Source: Betaproteobacteria bacterium
GTDB lineage: Bacteria; Pseudomonadota; Gammaproteobacteria; Burkholderiales; SG8-39
Reading direction: 5' to 3'
Length of the DNA: 14,451 bases
Assembly (NCBI GenBank): GCA_029858545.1
Contig: JAOUFA010000046.1
Span: 1-14,451, forward strand
In this document: positions 1-6,518 of the stretch, piece after piece
Numbering within the stretch: position 1 is the first letter of the stretch
Layout of the letters: every line of letters starts with the position of its first letter
Notes under the pieces: generated by a model
Told to the model about the DNA's origin: nothing
Seen by the model: only the letters and a program-made list of their open reading frames with translations
The model's database searches: none
Program-made: the position numbers and the translations under genes

Positions 1-1494
1 CGCGGTGCGCGGATCGAGCAGCACGCGATAGCCGAATTCGGTGGCATAGAGGCGCTCGGGGCGCGCGTTGCCGCTGGGCGAGGCCTGCACCAAGACCGGG
101 AGCGGCGCGGGGTTCTGCGGGGTCCCCGGCGGCAGAACCGCCAGATCGATGGTCGCATCGAGCTCCGAACGCGAGGGGCTGCGCACCGCGTGCGATACCG
201 CGCCCCACAGGGTGTGCGCGGACGCCGGGGTCCAGAGCAGCCGCACGCTCGGTTGCCGGTCGGTACCGCTGAAATTGTTATGGTCGATCCGCGCACCGAC
301 CGTGAGACGGAGCCGTTCGGGCAGCAACTCGAGATCGTCGTGCAGGAAGACCGACGCGAGCGTGAAGCGACGCTGCTTAGGCAGGATGGTGAACAGCCCG
401 CCGGAGCCGATGTCATCCTGCGAACTGCGATAGCCGAGGCCCCAGATGAGGTCGTGGCCGCGCCTCGCGCGCAGGCGGTGCTGGAAATCGAGGTCCCAGG
501 TTCTGCGGTCCTCGACGATGAACGAGCCGACTTCGAAATGCGTCTGATCGACGAAGCCCTGCAGCGCGATTTCGCTCCCGCCGGCGAGGCTGCGTTCCCA
601 GCGGCCAAGCAGATGACTGCCCTGGTGGTTCTGTGTCACGGGAGTAGGCGTTGCATAGGCAGGCGGCAGGATCGAGGGAACGACCCAGATGTCACGCGCA
701 TCGCCATCCCTGATCTCGCCGCTCACCGTGACGCGATCGGCCGGCGTGAACACGCTGTCCAGGCGGAACCCCGCGCTGCGTGAGCGCCAGGAGTCGGAGG
801 AAGCGTCGCCGACGGCCGGGTCGTAGGCGCCATCGCGATTGCGCGCGTGGCCCCAGGCACGCCAGTACGTGGAGTTGCCGGATTCGCCGCCGTAGCGCGC
901 GCTGGTCATGCCCCGGTCCGAGGATCCTGCGGCGAGTTCAAGCGCGCCGCCCTGGGTGCGCCGCGCATGGCGTGTGATGATGTTGATCACACCGTTGACG
1001 GCATTGGCGCCCCACATGGCGGCCCCCGGCCCGCGGATGACCTCGATGCGCTCGATATCCTGGAGCGGAACGTCCTGCGCCTCCCAGAGCACGCCCGAGA
1101 AGAGCGGCGAGTAGAGCGTGCGTCCGTCCATCTGGACCAGCAGGGCGTTGGCGAAACGACCGTTGAAACCGCGTGCGGTGACCGCCCAGCGTCCCGCTGC
1201 GATTTGCGCGACCTGTACCCCGGGTACCATGCGCAGCAGATCGGGGATGGTCGTCGCCCCTGAGCGCCGGATGTCGTCGGCGGTGATCACGAACGCCGCG
1301 GCCGGAGTGTCCTGCATGGTCTGGATCTTGCGCGACGCGGTGGTGACTTCGATCCGCATGAGTTCTTCCAGACTGAGCGCGGTGATATCCTGCGCGAACG
1401 CGCACGGGCTGGTGACGCCAAGAAACAGCGATAGCAAGACTTTCGGCACCTTTGTGAAGCCTTGGCGTCGCGGTGTGGGAGGGGTTGTGATCAT
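1..1494 (-). CDS. TonB-dependent outer-membrane receptor (C-terminus outside window)
   Basis: This is a partial gene: 498 residues are present and the frame is still open at base 1. The ATG at 1494-1492 is followed by a signal peptide with a hydrophobic core (VLLSLFLGV) and a likely cut after AFA (residue 34). Next comes ITALSLEELMRIEVTTASRK (37-56), the N-terminal signature of one TonB-receptor subfamily. The plug domain spans about 60-180, with DDIRRSGATTIPDLLRMVPG, DGRTLYSP, and ERIEVIRGPG followed by WGANAVNGVINIITR. Beta-strand-rich barrel sequence follows, including PERLYATEFGYR near the window edge. Full-length relatives run roughly 650-750 residues, so the last barrel strands are missing. 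Such receptors import scarce ligands (siderophores, cobalamin, metals, sugars) using TonB energy. The ligand cannot be read from the sequence. No clear Shine-Dalgarno precedes the start. It is transcribed away from the rest of the window, so a link to the catabolic genes is not shown. Confidence 0.95.
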   Translation of the reverse strand, partial: MITTPPTPRRQGFTKVPKVLLSLFLGVTSPCAFAQDITALSLEELMRIEVTTASRKIQTMQDTPAAAFVITADDIRRSGATTIPDLLRMVPGVQVAQIAAGRWAVTARGFNGRFANALLVQMDGRTLYSPLFSGVLWEAQDVPLQDIERIEVIRGPGAAMWGANAVNGVINIITRHARRTQGGALELAAGSSDRGMTSARYGGESGNSTYWRAWGHARNRDGAYDPAVGDASSDSWRSRSAGFRLDSVFTPADRVTVSGEIRDGDARDIWVVPSILPPAYATPTPVTQNHQGSHLLGRWERSLAGGSEIALQGFVDQTHFEVGSFIVEDRRTWDLDFQHRLRARRGHDLIWGLGYRSSQDDIGSGGLFTILPKQRRFTLASVFLHDDLELLPERLRLTVGARIDHNNFSGTDRQPSVRLLWTPASAHTLWGAVSHAVRSPSRSELDATIDLAVLPPGTPQNPAPLPVLVQASPSGNARPERLYATEFGYRVLLDPRTA

Positions 1495-1507
1495 GTGGAG
1501 TCCGTTG

Positions 1508-1532
1508 GGGAGGCGGCCGGGCGCCGCCTCCC
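1508..1532 (-). promoter_or_regulatory. Perfect 10-bp hairpin in the leader of the TonB receptor gene
   Basis: GGGAGGCGGC (1508-1517) and GCCGCCTCCC (1523-1532) are exact inverted repeats around a 5-base loop. The hairpin ends 13 bases before the receptor start codon and would lie in its 5' untranslated region. There is no T-run on either side, so a simple intrinsic terminator is unlikely. A role in translation or mRNA stability is inference. The rest of the 178-base divergent gap (1495-1672) shows no promoter I can support. Confidence 0.5.
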
Positions 1533-1672
1533 GCGAATGGTAGCCAATCCGGGGCCTCGACGGGAGAAGAGAATGATTCCGCAGAACCGTCCGGCGCGAA
1601 CCCCGCGTCGTGCGGCGGCGGGCCGCGGTCGGATTTGGGTAATTGTGAAGCGCTTGAGCGGAGAGAGGCGTC

Positions 1673-2020
1673 ATGGAAATCAAACGTCATGAGCAGGAAA
1701 AGATTCTTTCGCACGCAGTGGAGTACGGCAACACCGTCTATCTCGCCGGCATCGTCGCCAAGGACCTGACGCGGGGCGTGAAGGGACAGACCGAGGAGAT
1801 ACTCGGAGAGATCGACCGCCTGCTGGCGATCGCGGGCAGCAACAAGTCCCGGATACTCTCGGCGACGATCTGGCTCACGGATATTCGCAATCGTCCGGCG
1901 ATGAACGAAGCCTGGAGCGCCTGGATCGACACACGCAACCTGCCCGCGCGCGCTTGCGTGGAAGCGAAACTGGCCGATCCGGGGATGCTGGTAGAGATTG
2001 CCCTGGTGGCGGCGAAATAG
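1673..2020 (+). CDS. ridA: RidA/YjgF/YER057c/UK114 family protein
   Basis: This 115-residue protein has the normal RidA length and cytosolic character, with no signal peptide. Family landmarks are YLAGIVAKD (24-31), the GQTEEILGEIDRLLAIAGS helix (38-56), ILSATIWLTDI (61-71), and NLPARACVEAKL (89-100) followed by MLVEIALVA. Arg93 and Glu108 sit where the catalytic Arg and Glu of deaminating RidA proteins lie, so hydrolysis of reactive enamines or imines to ketones and ammonia is plausible. A purine-rich Shine-Dalgarno (GGAGAGAGG) ends about 4 bases before the ATG, which supports this start. The gene is divergent from the TonB receptor and 79 bases upstream of the secreted protein at 2100, possibly on the same transcript. 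RidA proteins accompany many amine and ureide pathways (RutC in pyrimidine degradation), so a role beside the downstream amidohydrolases is possible but unproven. Confidence 0.92.
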   Translation: MEIKRHEQEKILSHAVEYGNTVYLAGIVAKDLTRGVKGQTEEILGEIDRLLAIAGSNKSRILSATIWLTDIRNRPAMNEAWSAWIDTRNLPARACVEAKLADPGMLVEIALVAAK

Positions 2021-2063
2021 CGGGAGGCGGTCGCTGCACCGCTGCCCGAGGATGGTTTCTTCG

Positions 2064-2114
2064 CGATGAGGCCGACGCGCCGATGAGGTTGTCTTGCCGA
2101 TGAGGCTGTCGCCC
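2064..2114 (+). repeat. Three 17-bp direct repeats carrying successive ATGs at the start of the secreted-protein gene
   Basis: CGATGAGG recurs at 2064, 2081 and 2098, exactly 17 bases apart. The third copy carries the ATG chosen for the following gene. The first two copies open six-codon frames (MRPTRR and MRLSCR), each ending in a TGA that overlaps the next ATG as ATGA. The units are degenerate outside the core. The repetition is directly visible. Translational coupling or slippage as its cause or role is inference. Confidence 0.6.
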
Positions 2115-3245
2115 TCATGCAGCAGGTGGGGGCTTTGGGGTATCGTCTTCGCAGCCGTGGCGCTCGGCGCCGAGGGCGCAGGCGAAAACAGCCCGGCGAT
2201 GCCCGCGGCGGCCCACGTCGAGGACGTGGAACCCTGCGCCTGGACCGTTGACCCCCAGCCGGAAGGTCTGGTGCTCGACAGCCTCGACTGGACACGTCGG
2301 GGCCTGTACGGCAGGGTCTGTTCGATGGCACGTTGGTTTGACGGTTTCTTCGGCAATGAACGATTCGACAGCCAAACGGCGCGGCAGGCGGGCGGAGAAT
2401 TGAGCTTTGCGATGGAGCGCCGTCAGGGCTTTGCCACCCATGGGAGGCCGTCGCTGCGCGTCCGCGTTCCCCTGCCGAATCTGAACAAGCGCCTGCATTT
2501 CTTTGCCGACCGCGAGGATGAGCGGGCCACCACCACGGGCCCGGCCGATGTCACGCGCGCGGGCGAGACGGCGCCGGTGGCGGGCGCCGACCAGGTCTCG
2601 CGCGTCGGCCTGGGCTATCAAAAGACGCCCGACAAGGACAGCCTGCTCAAGCTTCGTTCGGGCGTTCGCGTGAGCGGAGGCTTGAAGCCTTTTGCCGAAG
2701 CACAGTACCGGCAGCAGTTCTGGCAGACCGATGCGACCCAATGGCGGTTTTCCGAGACCTTTTTCTGGCGCCGTCCGGACGGTTTCGGGGAAACGACGCT
2801 ACTCGATTTTGAGGCGAGGCTTGGCGCGGGGACACTGTTTCGCTGGTTTAACGATGCGACCGTTTCACAGATTACCGCGCGTGTCGGCTGGCTGACGGGG
2901 GGGTCGCTCTTCTTCGACCTCGGGGAAAAGCGCGCGCTGCAGTTCCAGATGGCATGGAGCGGCGATACCGGCGCGCCAGTACGGCTCGCGACCTACGGGC
3001 CGCGACTGACCTATCGGCAGTCGCTGGGTCCGCCCTGGCTCTTCGGTGAGGCGTACGTCGGGCGCGACCATCCGCAGATGTCGATCGATGTGCCGCGCAT
3101 CTCGCAGGACTACGTCGGCGTGAAGGTGGAGTTGCAGTTCGGGCGAGAGCATGAGCGGCCGCCTCCGGCGGCAACCATGCCGGGCAGTTCGCAGCCCGCG
3201 CCACCTATGCCCGCCGCGGGCGCGGACGGCAGCGGCGCGAAATAG
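2100..3245 (+). CDS. Secreted, probable outer-membrane beta-barrel protein of unknown function
   Basis: This is a 381-residue protein starting at the ATG at 2100; an in-frame TTG at 2094 is the only nearby alternative. The N-terminus is a signal peptide (WGLWGIVFAAVALGA core) with cleavage likely near residues 24-27. The mature part opens with a Cys-containing segment and WFDGFFGNERFD, then PSLRVRVPLPNLNKRLHFF, and alternates polar and hydrophobic residues as expected for antiparallel strands (LLKLRSGVRVSGGLKPFAEAQYR, SLFFDLGEKRALQFQMAW, each interrupted by turns). The last strand, YVGVKVELQF, ends in Phe like a barrel-terminal strand but is followed by a 34-residue Pro/Ala/Gly-rich tail. I recognise a conserved proteobacterial hypothetical family but no function. 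It follows ridA and converges on the amidohydrolase gene with only 12 bases between stops. Confidence 0.8.
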   Translation: MRLSPSCSRWGLWGIVFAAVALGAEGAGENSPAMPAAAHVEDVEPCAWTVDPQPEGLVLDSLDWTRRGLYGRVCSMARWFDGFFGNERFDSQTARQAGGELSFAMERRQGFATHGRPSLRVRVPLPNLNKRLHFFADREDERATTTGPADVTRAGETAPVAGADQVSRVGLGYQKTPDKDSLLKLRSGVRVSGGLKPFAEAQYRQQFWQTDATQWRFSETFFWRRPDGFGETTLLDFEARLGAGTLFRWFNDATVSQITARVGWLTGGSLFFDLGEKRALQFQMAWSGDTGAPVRLATYGPRLTYRQSLGPPWLFGEAYVGRDHPQMSIDVPRISQDYVGVKVELQFGREHERPPPAATMPGSSQPAPPMPAAGADGSGAK

Positions 3246-3257
3246 CACGGCGCCGGA

Positions 3258-4661
3258 TCAGGGTTGGCGGCCGGGAATCGGCGCATCGCCGAGGCGGCGC
3301 CAGAGATATCTGCCGTGCCCTTGCGCACCGGTGATGCGGCCGGCCTCCATCACGGTCAGTCCGCGCACGATCGTTCTTACCGGCCAGCCCCTGAGCTTCC
3401 AGCCTTCGTAGAGGCTGTAGTCGGCGTAGGACTGAAGATCCTGCCACTTCACCACGCGCTCCTGGTTCAGGTCGACGAGCGTCAGGTCCGCGTCGGCGCC
3501 CACCGCGATGCGACCCTTGCTCGGTTCGAGGTTGAAGATGCGCGCGGGCCCGCGGGTCACGACGTCGCAGATGCGTTCGAGCGACAGGCGACCCCTGTGA
3601 TAGCCCTCGGAGAGCAGCACCGGAAGAATGGTCGCGATGCCTGGAAAGCCCTGCGAGGCCTGCCAGATGCCCTTGTCCTTGCCGGCGCGTTTGCGCGGCA
3701 CATGATCGGAACCCACCACGTTGATCGAGCCGTCGGCGAGCCCTTCCCACATCGCGTTGACGTCGTCGGCGCCGCGAAACGGCGGGTTGGCCTTGCCGAG
3801 GGGCCCCAGATCGGAGTCCTCGTCGTGCGTCAGATAGTGCGGGCAGGTCTCAACCAGCACTTCGCCGTAGCGCGCGCGCCAGCGCCGCACCTCATCGAGC
3901 GCCATGCGGGTCGAAAGATGCGGCACGTAGATGCGCGCCCCGAGGTGTTCGGCGAAATACATCGCGCGCAGGCAGCTTTCGGCCTCGGTGAAGGCCGGTT
4001 TGGAGGCCGACCAGTCCTTCAGCGTGTTGCGTCCCTCGGCCTGCAGACGGCGGCGGATGCGGTTGACGAGTTCGATGTTCTCCGTGTGACAGACGATGGT
4101 CACCTTGCTCGAGCCCTTGCCGATTCGCGCGGCTTCCTTCAGCAAATCGTAGAAGTAGCCGTCGTCGGTACCGTCCAGCCCGAGATAGCGACCTTCCTCG
4201 CCCTTGAAGTTCATGAAGTACTTGAACGAAGTGACGCCGTAGTCGCGCACGTAGCTCTCGAGTTCGCTGATATGAAGCTCGTTGGCGGCCGAGAAGTGAA
4301 AGCCGTAATCGATGTGGGCACGCGGGTGGGCGTGTTCCTGCTCGCGGCGGAATACCTCGGCGTAGGCCTCGTTGTTGAGGAAGTAGCCGAGCACGGTGGT
4401 GAAGCCGCCCTGCGCGGCGTGCGCGGTTTCGGTGGCGTACTCGGTGATCTTCTCGCCGCTCAGGCCGAAGTGCACGTGCGCATCGATCAACCCGGGAAAC
4501 ACGTGCAGTCCGCGCGCCGACTGTTCGGCGACGTCCTGTGCGACGGGCTCGCCGGGCGAAAGGAGCCCGGCGATCTTTTCCGCCTTGACCAGCAGGTCCA
4601 GTTGCTCGGGCGGACGATCCGGGAATACCACCGTGCCGCCGCGCAATACGAAGTCGCGCAT
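3258..4661 (-). CDS. Cyclic amidohydrolase, hydantoinase/dihydropyrimidinase/allantoinase family
   Basis: This 467-residue cytosolic metalloenzyme has the usual length for the family. All binuclear metal ligands are visible: HVH at 62/64 (GLIDAHVHFG), the carboxylatable Lys147 (SFKYFM), His192 (CHTEN), His248 (PHLST) and Asp319 (GSDHVP). The small beta domain is split between the N-terminus (LRGGTVVFPD) and the C-terminus (GADADLTLVDL). Family members hydrolyse cyclic amides such as hydantoin, dihydropyrimidines, allantoin or imides. The Tyr that hydantoinases carry five residues after the lysine (SFKMFMAYK) is Phe152 here, and the loop after it is atypical, so the substrate is uncertain. The start at 4661 is fixed by a TGAGGAG Shine-Dalgarno that overlaps the stop of the upstream GTPase gene, giving translational coupling. 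A longer in-frame reading to 5009 runs antisense-free but inside the GTPase gene and is rejected. Confidence 0.93.
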   Translation of the reverse strand: MRDFVLRGGTVVFPDRPPEQLDLLVKAEKIAGLLSPGEPVAQDVAEQSARGLHVFPGLIDAHVHFGLSGEKITEYATETAHAAQGGFTTVLGYFLNNEAYAEVFRREQEHAHPRAHIDYGFHFSAANELHISELESYVRDYGVTSFKYFMNFKGEEGRYLGLDGTDDGYFYDLLKEAARIGKGSSKVTIVCHTENIELVNRIRRRLQAEGRNTLKDWSASKPAFTEAESCLRAMYFAEHLGARIYVPHLSTRMALDEVRRWRARYGEVLVETCPHYLTHDEDSDLGPLGKANPPFRGADDVNAMWEGLADGSINVVGSDHVPRKRAGKDKGIWQASQGFPGIATILPVLLSEGYHRGRLSLERICDVVTRGPARIFNLEPSKGRIAVGADADLTLVDLNQERVVKWQDLQSYADYSLYEGWKLRGWPVRTIVRGLTVMEAGRITGAQGHGRYLWRRLGDAPIPGRQP

Positions 4662-4672
4662 CGTTTGTCTCC

Positions 4673-5707
4673 TCAAGGTATGGCCGGTGCCGCGAGATCG
4701 GCCAGCGTGATGTTCGGATCGCTGCCCTCGGGCAGCGACAGCGCGGGAAGAATGCGCCGGATCTCGTTCTCGGTGACGTCGCGCGTGATGCATACGAGAC
4801 GAGGCCGATGATCCGCGTCGGGCCATCCCGGCAATCGTTCGGGTGTGTGGAAAACGCGCTGCACGCCCTGGACAAAGACCACTTCGCCGCGGTCGGAGAT
4901 TTCGAGCACGCCCTTGCAGCGCAGCAGCCGCTCGCCGAGCGTATCGACCATCAGGCGCGTCCACGCCGCGTATCCCGACCAGGACACCGCGGCATCGAGC
5001 ACGACACAATGTGCGCGGATGTGCGCGTCGTGACGATCGACATCGTGCGCCGGGTGATGCGCCGGAGGCGCCGGAATGCCGCGCGCGGGCGATGCGTGGT
5101 CCGGTGCGAAGGCGGCCAGTGCGTTGGCGCCGCGGCGGGATGCAAAGATTTCGGCGCCCGGGTTGAGCTGCTGCAGGCGTTGCTTCAGATCCGACACCTG
5201 CTGCTCGGTCGCCAGGTCACGCTTGGTGATCACCAGTCGGTCGGCAACGGCGATCTGCTTGAGCAGTTCGCGATGCCGCCCGATGTCTGCGATCGCGTGC
5301 ATCGCGTCGGCGGTGACCACCACGGCGGTGAGGCGGAAATGCGCGGTGATGAGCTTGTTGCCGAGCAGCGTGTTGAGGATCGGCGCGGGATCGGCGAGCC
5401 CGGTGGTTTCGATCACCACCCGCTCGAAGGGCGGGATCTCGCCGCGCTGCCTGCGAAAGTGCAGGTCGGCGAGCGTCTCATGCAGCGAATCGGCGATCGT
5501 GCAGCACAGGCAGCCGGCCTCCAGCAGGACGATGTTGTCAGTGGACGCCTGCACCAACAGATGATCGAGGCCGATCTCGCCGAACTCGTTCACGACCACG
5601 GCGGTGTTCGCGTAGCCGGGCGACGCAAGCAGCGCGTTCAGCAGCAGCGTCTTGCCGCTTCCGAGAAAGCCGGTCAGGAGAATCACCGGCAGCTTGTTCT
5701 GCTTCAT
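4673..5707 (-). CDS. COG0523/CobW-type GTPase, putative metallochaperone
   Basis: The protein is 344 residues with the classic G3E-family order: P-loop GFLGSGKT (13-20), VVVNEFGEIGLD (37-48), the metal-binding GCLCC motif (65-69), ETTGLADP (100-107), and the guanine-specificity motif TKRD (161-164). A CobW C-terminal domain runs from about 230 to the end. A His-rich linker at 204-233 holds seven histidines, as in zinc- or other metal-handling members. Family members use GTP to deliver Zn, Co or Fe to client enzymes. The gene is first in the minus-strand unit. Its stop is 11 bases before the amidohydrolase start and shares sequence with that gene's Shine-Dalgarno, so the metal-dependent amidohydrolase is the obvious candidate client (inference). 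The start at 5707 has no strong ribosome site. A probable promoter lies about 45 bases upstream under the palindromic operator. Confidence 0.92.
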   Translation of the reverse strand: MKQNKLPVILLTGFLGSGKTLLLNALLASPGYANTAVVVNEFGEIGLDHLLVQASTDNIVLLEAGCLCCTIADSLHETLADLHFRRQRGEIPPFERVVIETTGLADPAPILNTLLGNKLITAHFRLTAVVVTADAMHAIADIGRHRELLKQIAVADRLVITKRDLATEQQVSDLKQRLQQLNPGAEIFASRRGANALAAFAPDHASPARGIPAPPAHHPAHDVDRHDAHIRAHCVVLDAAVSWSGYAAWTRLMVDTLGERLLRCKGVLEISDRGEVVFVQGVQRVFHTPERLPGWPDADHRPRLVCITRDVTENEIRRILPALSLPEGSDPNITLADLAAPAIP

Positions 5708-5751
5708 GAGCGGAAGTCAGGGCAGGAGCATTGCTTGACGTAATTCGGAGG

Positions 5752-5780
5752 ATTGTATACCGTATACAAGTTCCGTCCAA
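5752..5780 (-). promoter_or_regulatory. Candidate sigma70 promoter of the metallochaperone-amidohydrolase unit
   Basis: Read on the minus strand, TTGGAC (5780-5775) and TACAAT (5757-5752) are separated by exactly 17 bases. The -10 matches the consensus at five of six positions and the -35 at three of six. The -10 and most of the spacer are covered by the 17-bp palindrome, the layout expected for repression by steric hindrance. The predicted leader is about 40 bases. The elements are weak enough that this is a proposal, not a proven promoter. Confidence 0.45.
5753..5769. promoter_or_regulatory. Palindromic operator, probably bound by the adjacent GntR regulator
   Basis: TTGTATAC-C-GTATACAA is a perfect 8+1+8 inverted repeat in the only substantial gap between the two divergent units. 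FCD/FadR-type GntR proteins commonly bind sites with a TNGTNNNACNA-like core, and TTGTATAC half-sites fit that pattern. The site is 36 bases before the gntR start codon and 45 bases before the GTPase start codon, so autoregulation and control of both directions are likely. One further GTATAC occurs at 5869-5874, inside the gntR reading frame. Confidence 0.78.
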
Positions 5781-5805
5781 CTTTCCACTCGCTCCTCATC
5801 GCTCG

Positions 5806-6507
5806 ATGCCGAGAACGCGCCACAGTCCCCTGCAGCCGGTCGAGCGCACCGTTTCGCTGGGAGACAAGGTATACGAATTGCTGCGCGAGCACCTGCGCTC
5901 GGGGCGCGTGAAATGGGGCGAACCGCTGCGCGAGGCGGGCCTGGCGGCGCGCCTGGGGGTCTCGCGCACGCCGGTGCGCGAGGCACTCGCGCGCCTGGCG
6001 AGCGAAGGACTCGCCGAAGTGAGCGGCCGTAGTTTCACGGTGCCGGCGCTCACCGAAGAAGATATCGAGGACATCTACGATCTGCGCATGCTGCTCGAAA
6101 CCGAAGCGGTACGGCAGGCGGCGCTTGAGCCGGTCGGTGCGCCAGGCATCGAGGAGGTCAGGCGTGCGCTCGAGGAGGCGCACCTGGCCCATGCGCGAGC
6201 CGACGCCGAGGCATTCATCGCCGCCAATCGCAGCTTTCGTGCGGCCTGGCTTGCGCTGGTGCGCAATCGTCGCCTGGTGCGGATGGTCGAGCTGTACGCG
6301 GACCATGTGCGCGCACTGCAGTTTCTGACGCTCGGCGATGCGAAGCGCCAGAAGGTGGTGCTGCGCGGCATGAAGGACATCCTCGCCGCGCTCGAACGCC
6401 ACGATGAGGCCGGCGTGGTGGCGGCGATGCGCGGTTATCTCGGCATTTCACGCAGCGCGATGCTGCAGGCCGCCGACCGAATGATCCTTGCCCGCGACGC
6501 GGCCTGA
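5806..6507 (+). CDS. GntR-family transcriptional regulator, FCD subfamily
   Basis: This 233-residue regulator has a winged helix-turn-helix at about 15-83 (GDKVYELLREHLRSG, PLREAGLAARLGVSRTPVREALARLASEGL) and an all-helical FCD effector domain from about 85 to 220. In typical FCD domains an Asp and three His bind a metal that holds the ligand. By motif comparison these positions read Asn141, Arg145, Met189 and Tyr211 here, so metal binding is probably lost. The ATG at 5806 has no evident Shine-Dalgarno. An in-frame TTG at 5731 would read through the operator and is unlikely. The gene is divergent from the GTPase-amidohydrolase unit and first in a run of eight plus-strand genes, 11 bases before the CSHase-like gene. 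It probably senses the pathway substrate or an intermediate, releasing the operator on binding. Confidence 0.93.
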   Translation: MPRTRHSPLQPVERTVSLGDKVYELLREHLRSGRVKWGEPLREAGLAARLGVSRTPVREALARLASEGLAEVSGRSFTVPALTEEDIEDIYDLRMLLETEAVRQAALEPVGAPGIEEVRRALEEAHLAHARADAEAFIAANRSFRAAWLALVRNRRLVRMVELYADHVRALQFLTLGDAKRQKVVLRGMKDILAALERHDEAGVVAAMRGYLGISRSAMLQAADRMILARDAA

Positions 6508-6518
6508 TCGGAGATCGC

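Noticed and set aside
2027..2042. Small hairpin after ridA as a terminator
   Set aside because: The stem is only five base pairs (GCGGT/ACCGC) and has no T-run.
938..2356. A 472-codon minus-strand frame spanning the receptor gene, the divergent gap and ridA
   Set aside because: It is out of frame with the receptor, antisense to ridA, and low in complexity.
3264..4811. A 515-codon open frame on the plus strand opposite the amidohydrolase
   Set aside because: It lacks any domain signature, and the minus strand encodes a protein with all metal ligands and a good ribosome site. Long antisense frames are common at this GC content.
5731..5805. Upstream TTG start for the GntR regulator
   Set aside because: It would translate through the operator palindrome, and the extra residues do not resemble the family. 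ATG 5806 gives the normal length.
5869..5874. Third GTATAC box inside gntR
   Set aside because: It encodes Val-Tyr in the conserved KVYELL helix and lacks the full TTGTATAC half-site, so chance or coding constraint explains it.
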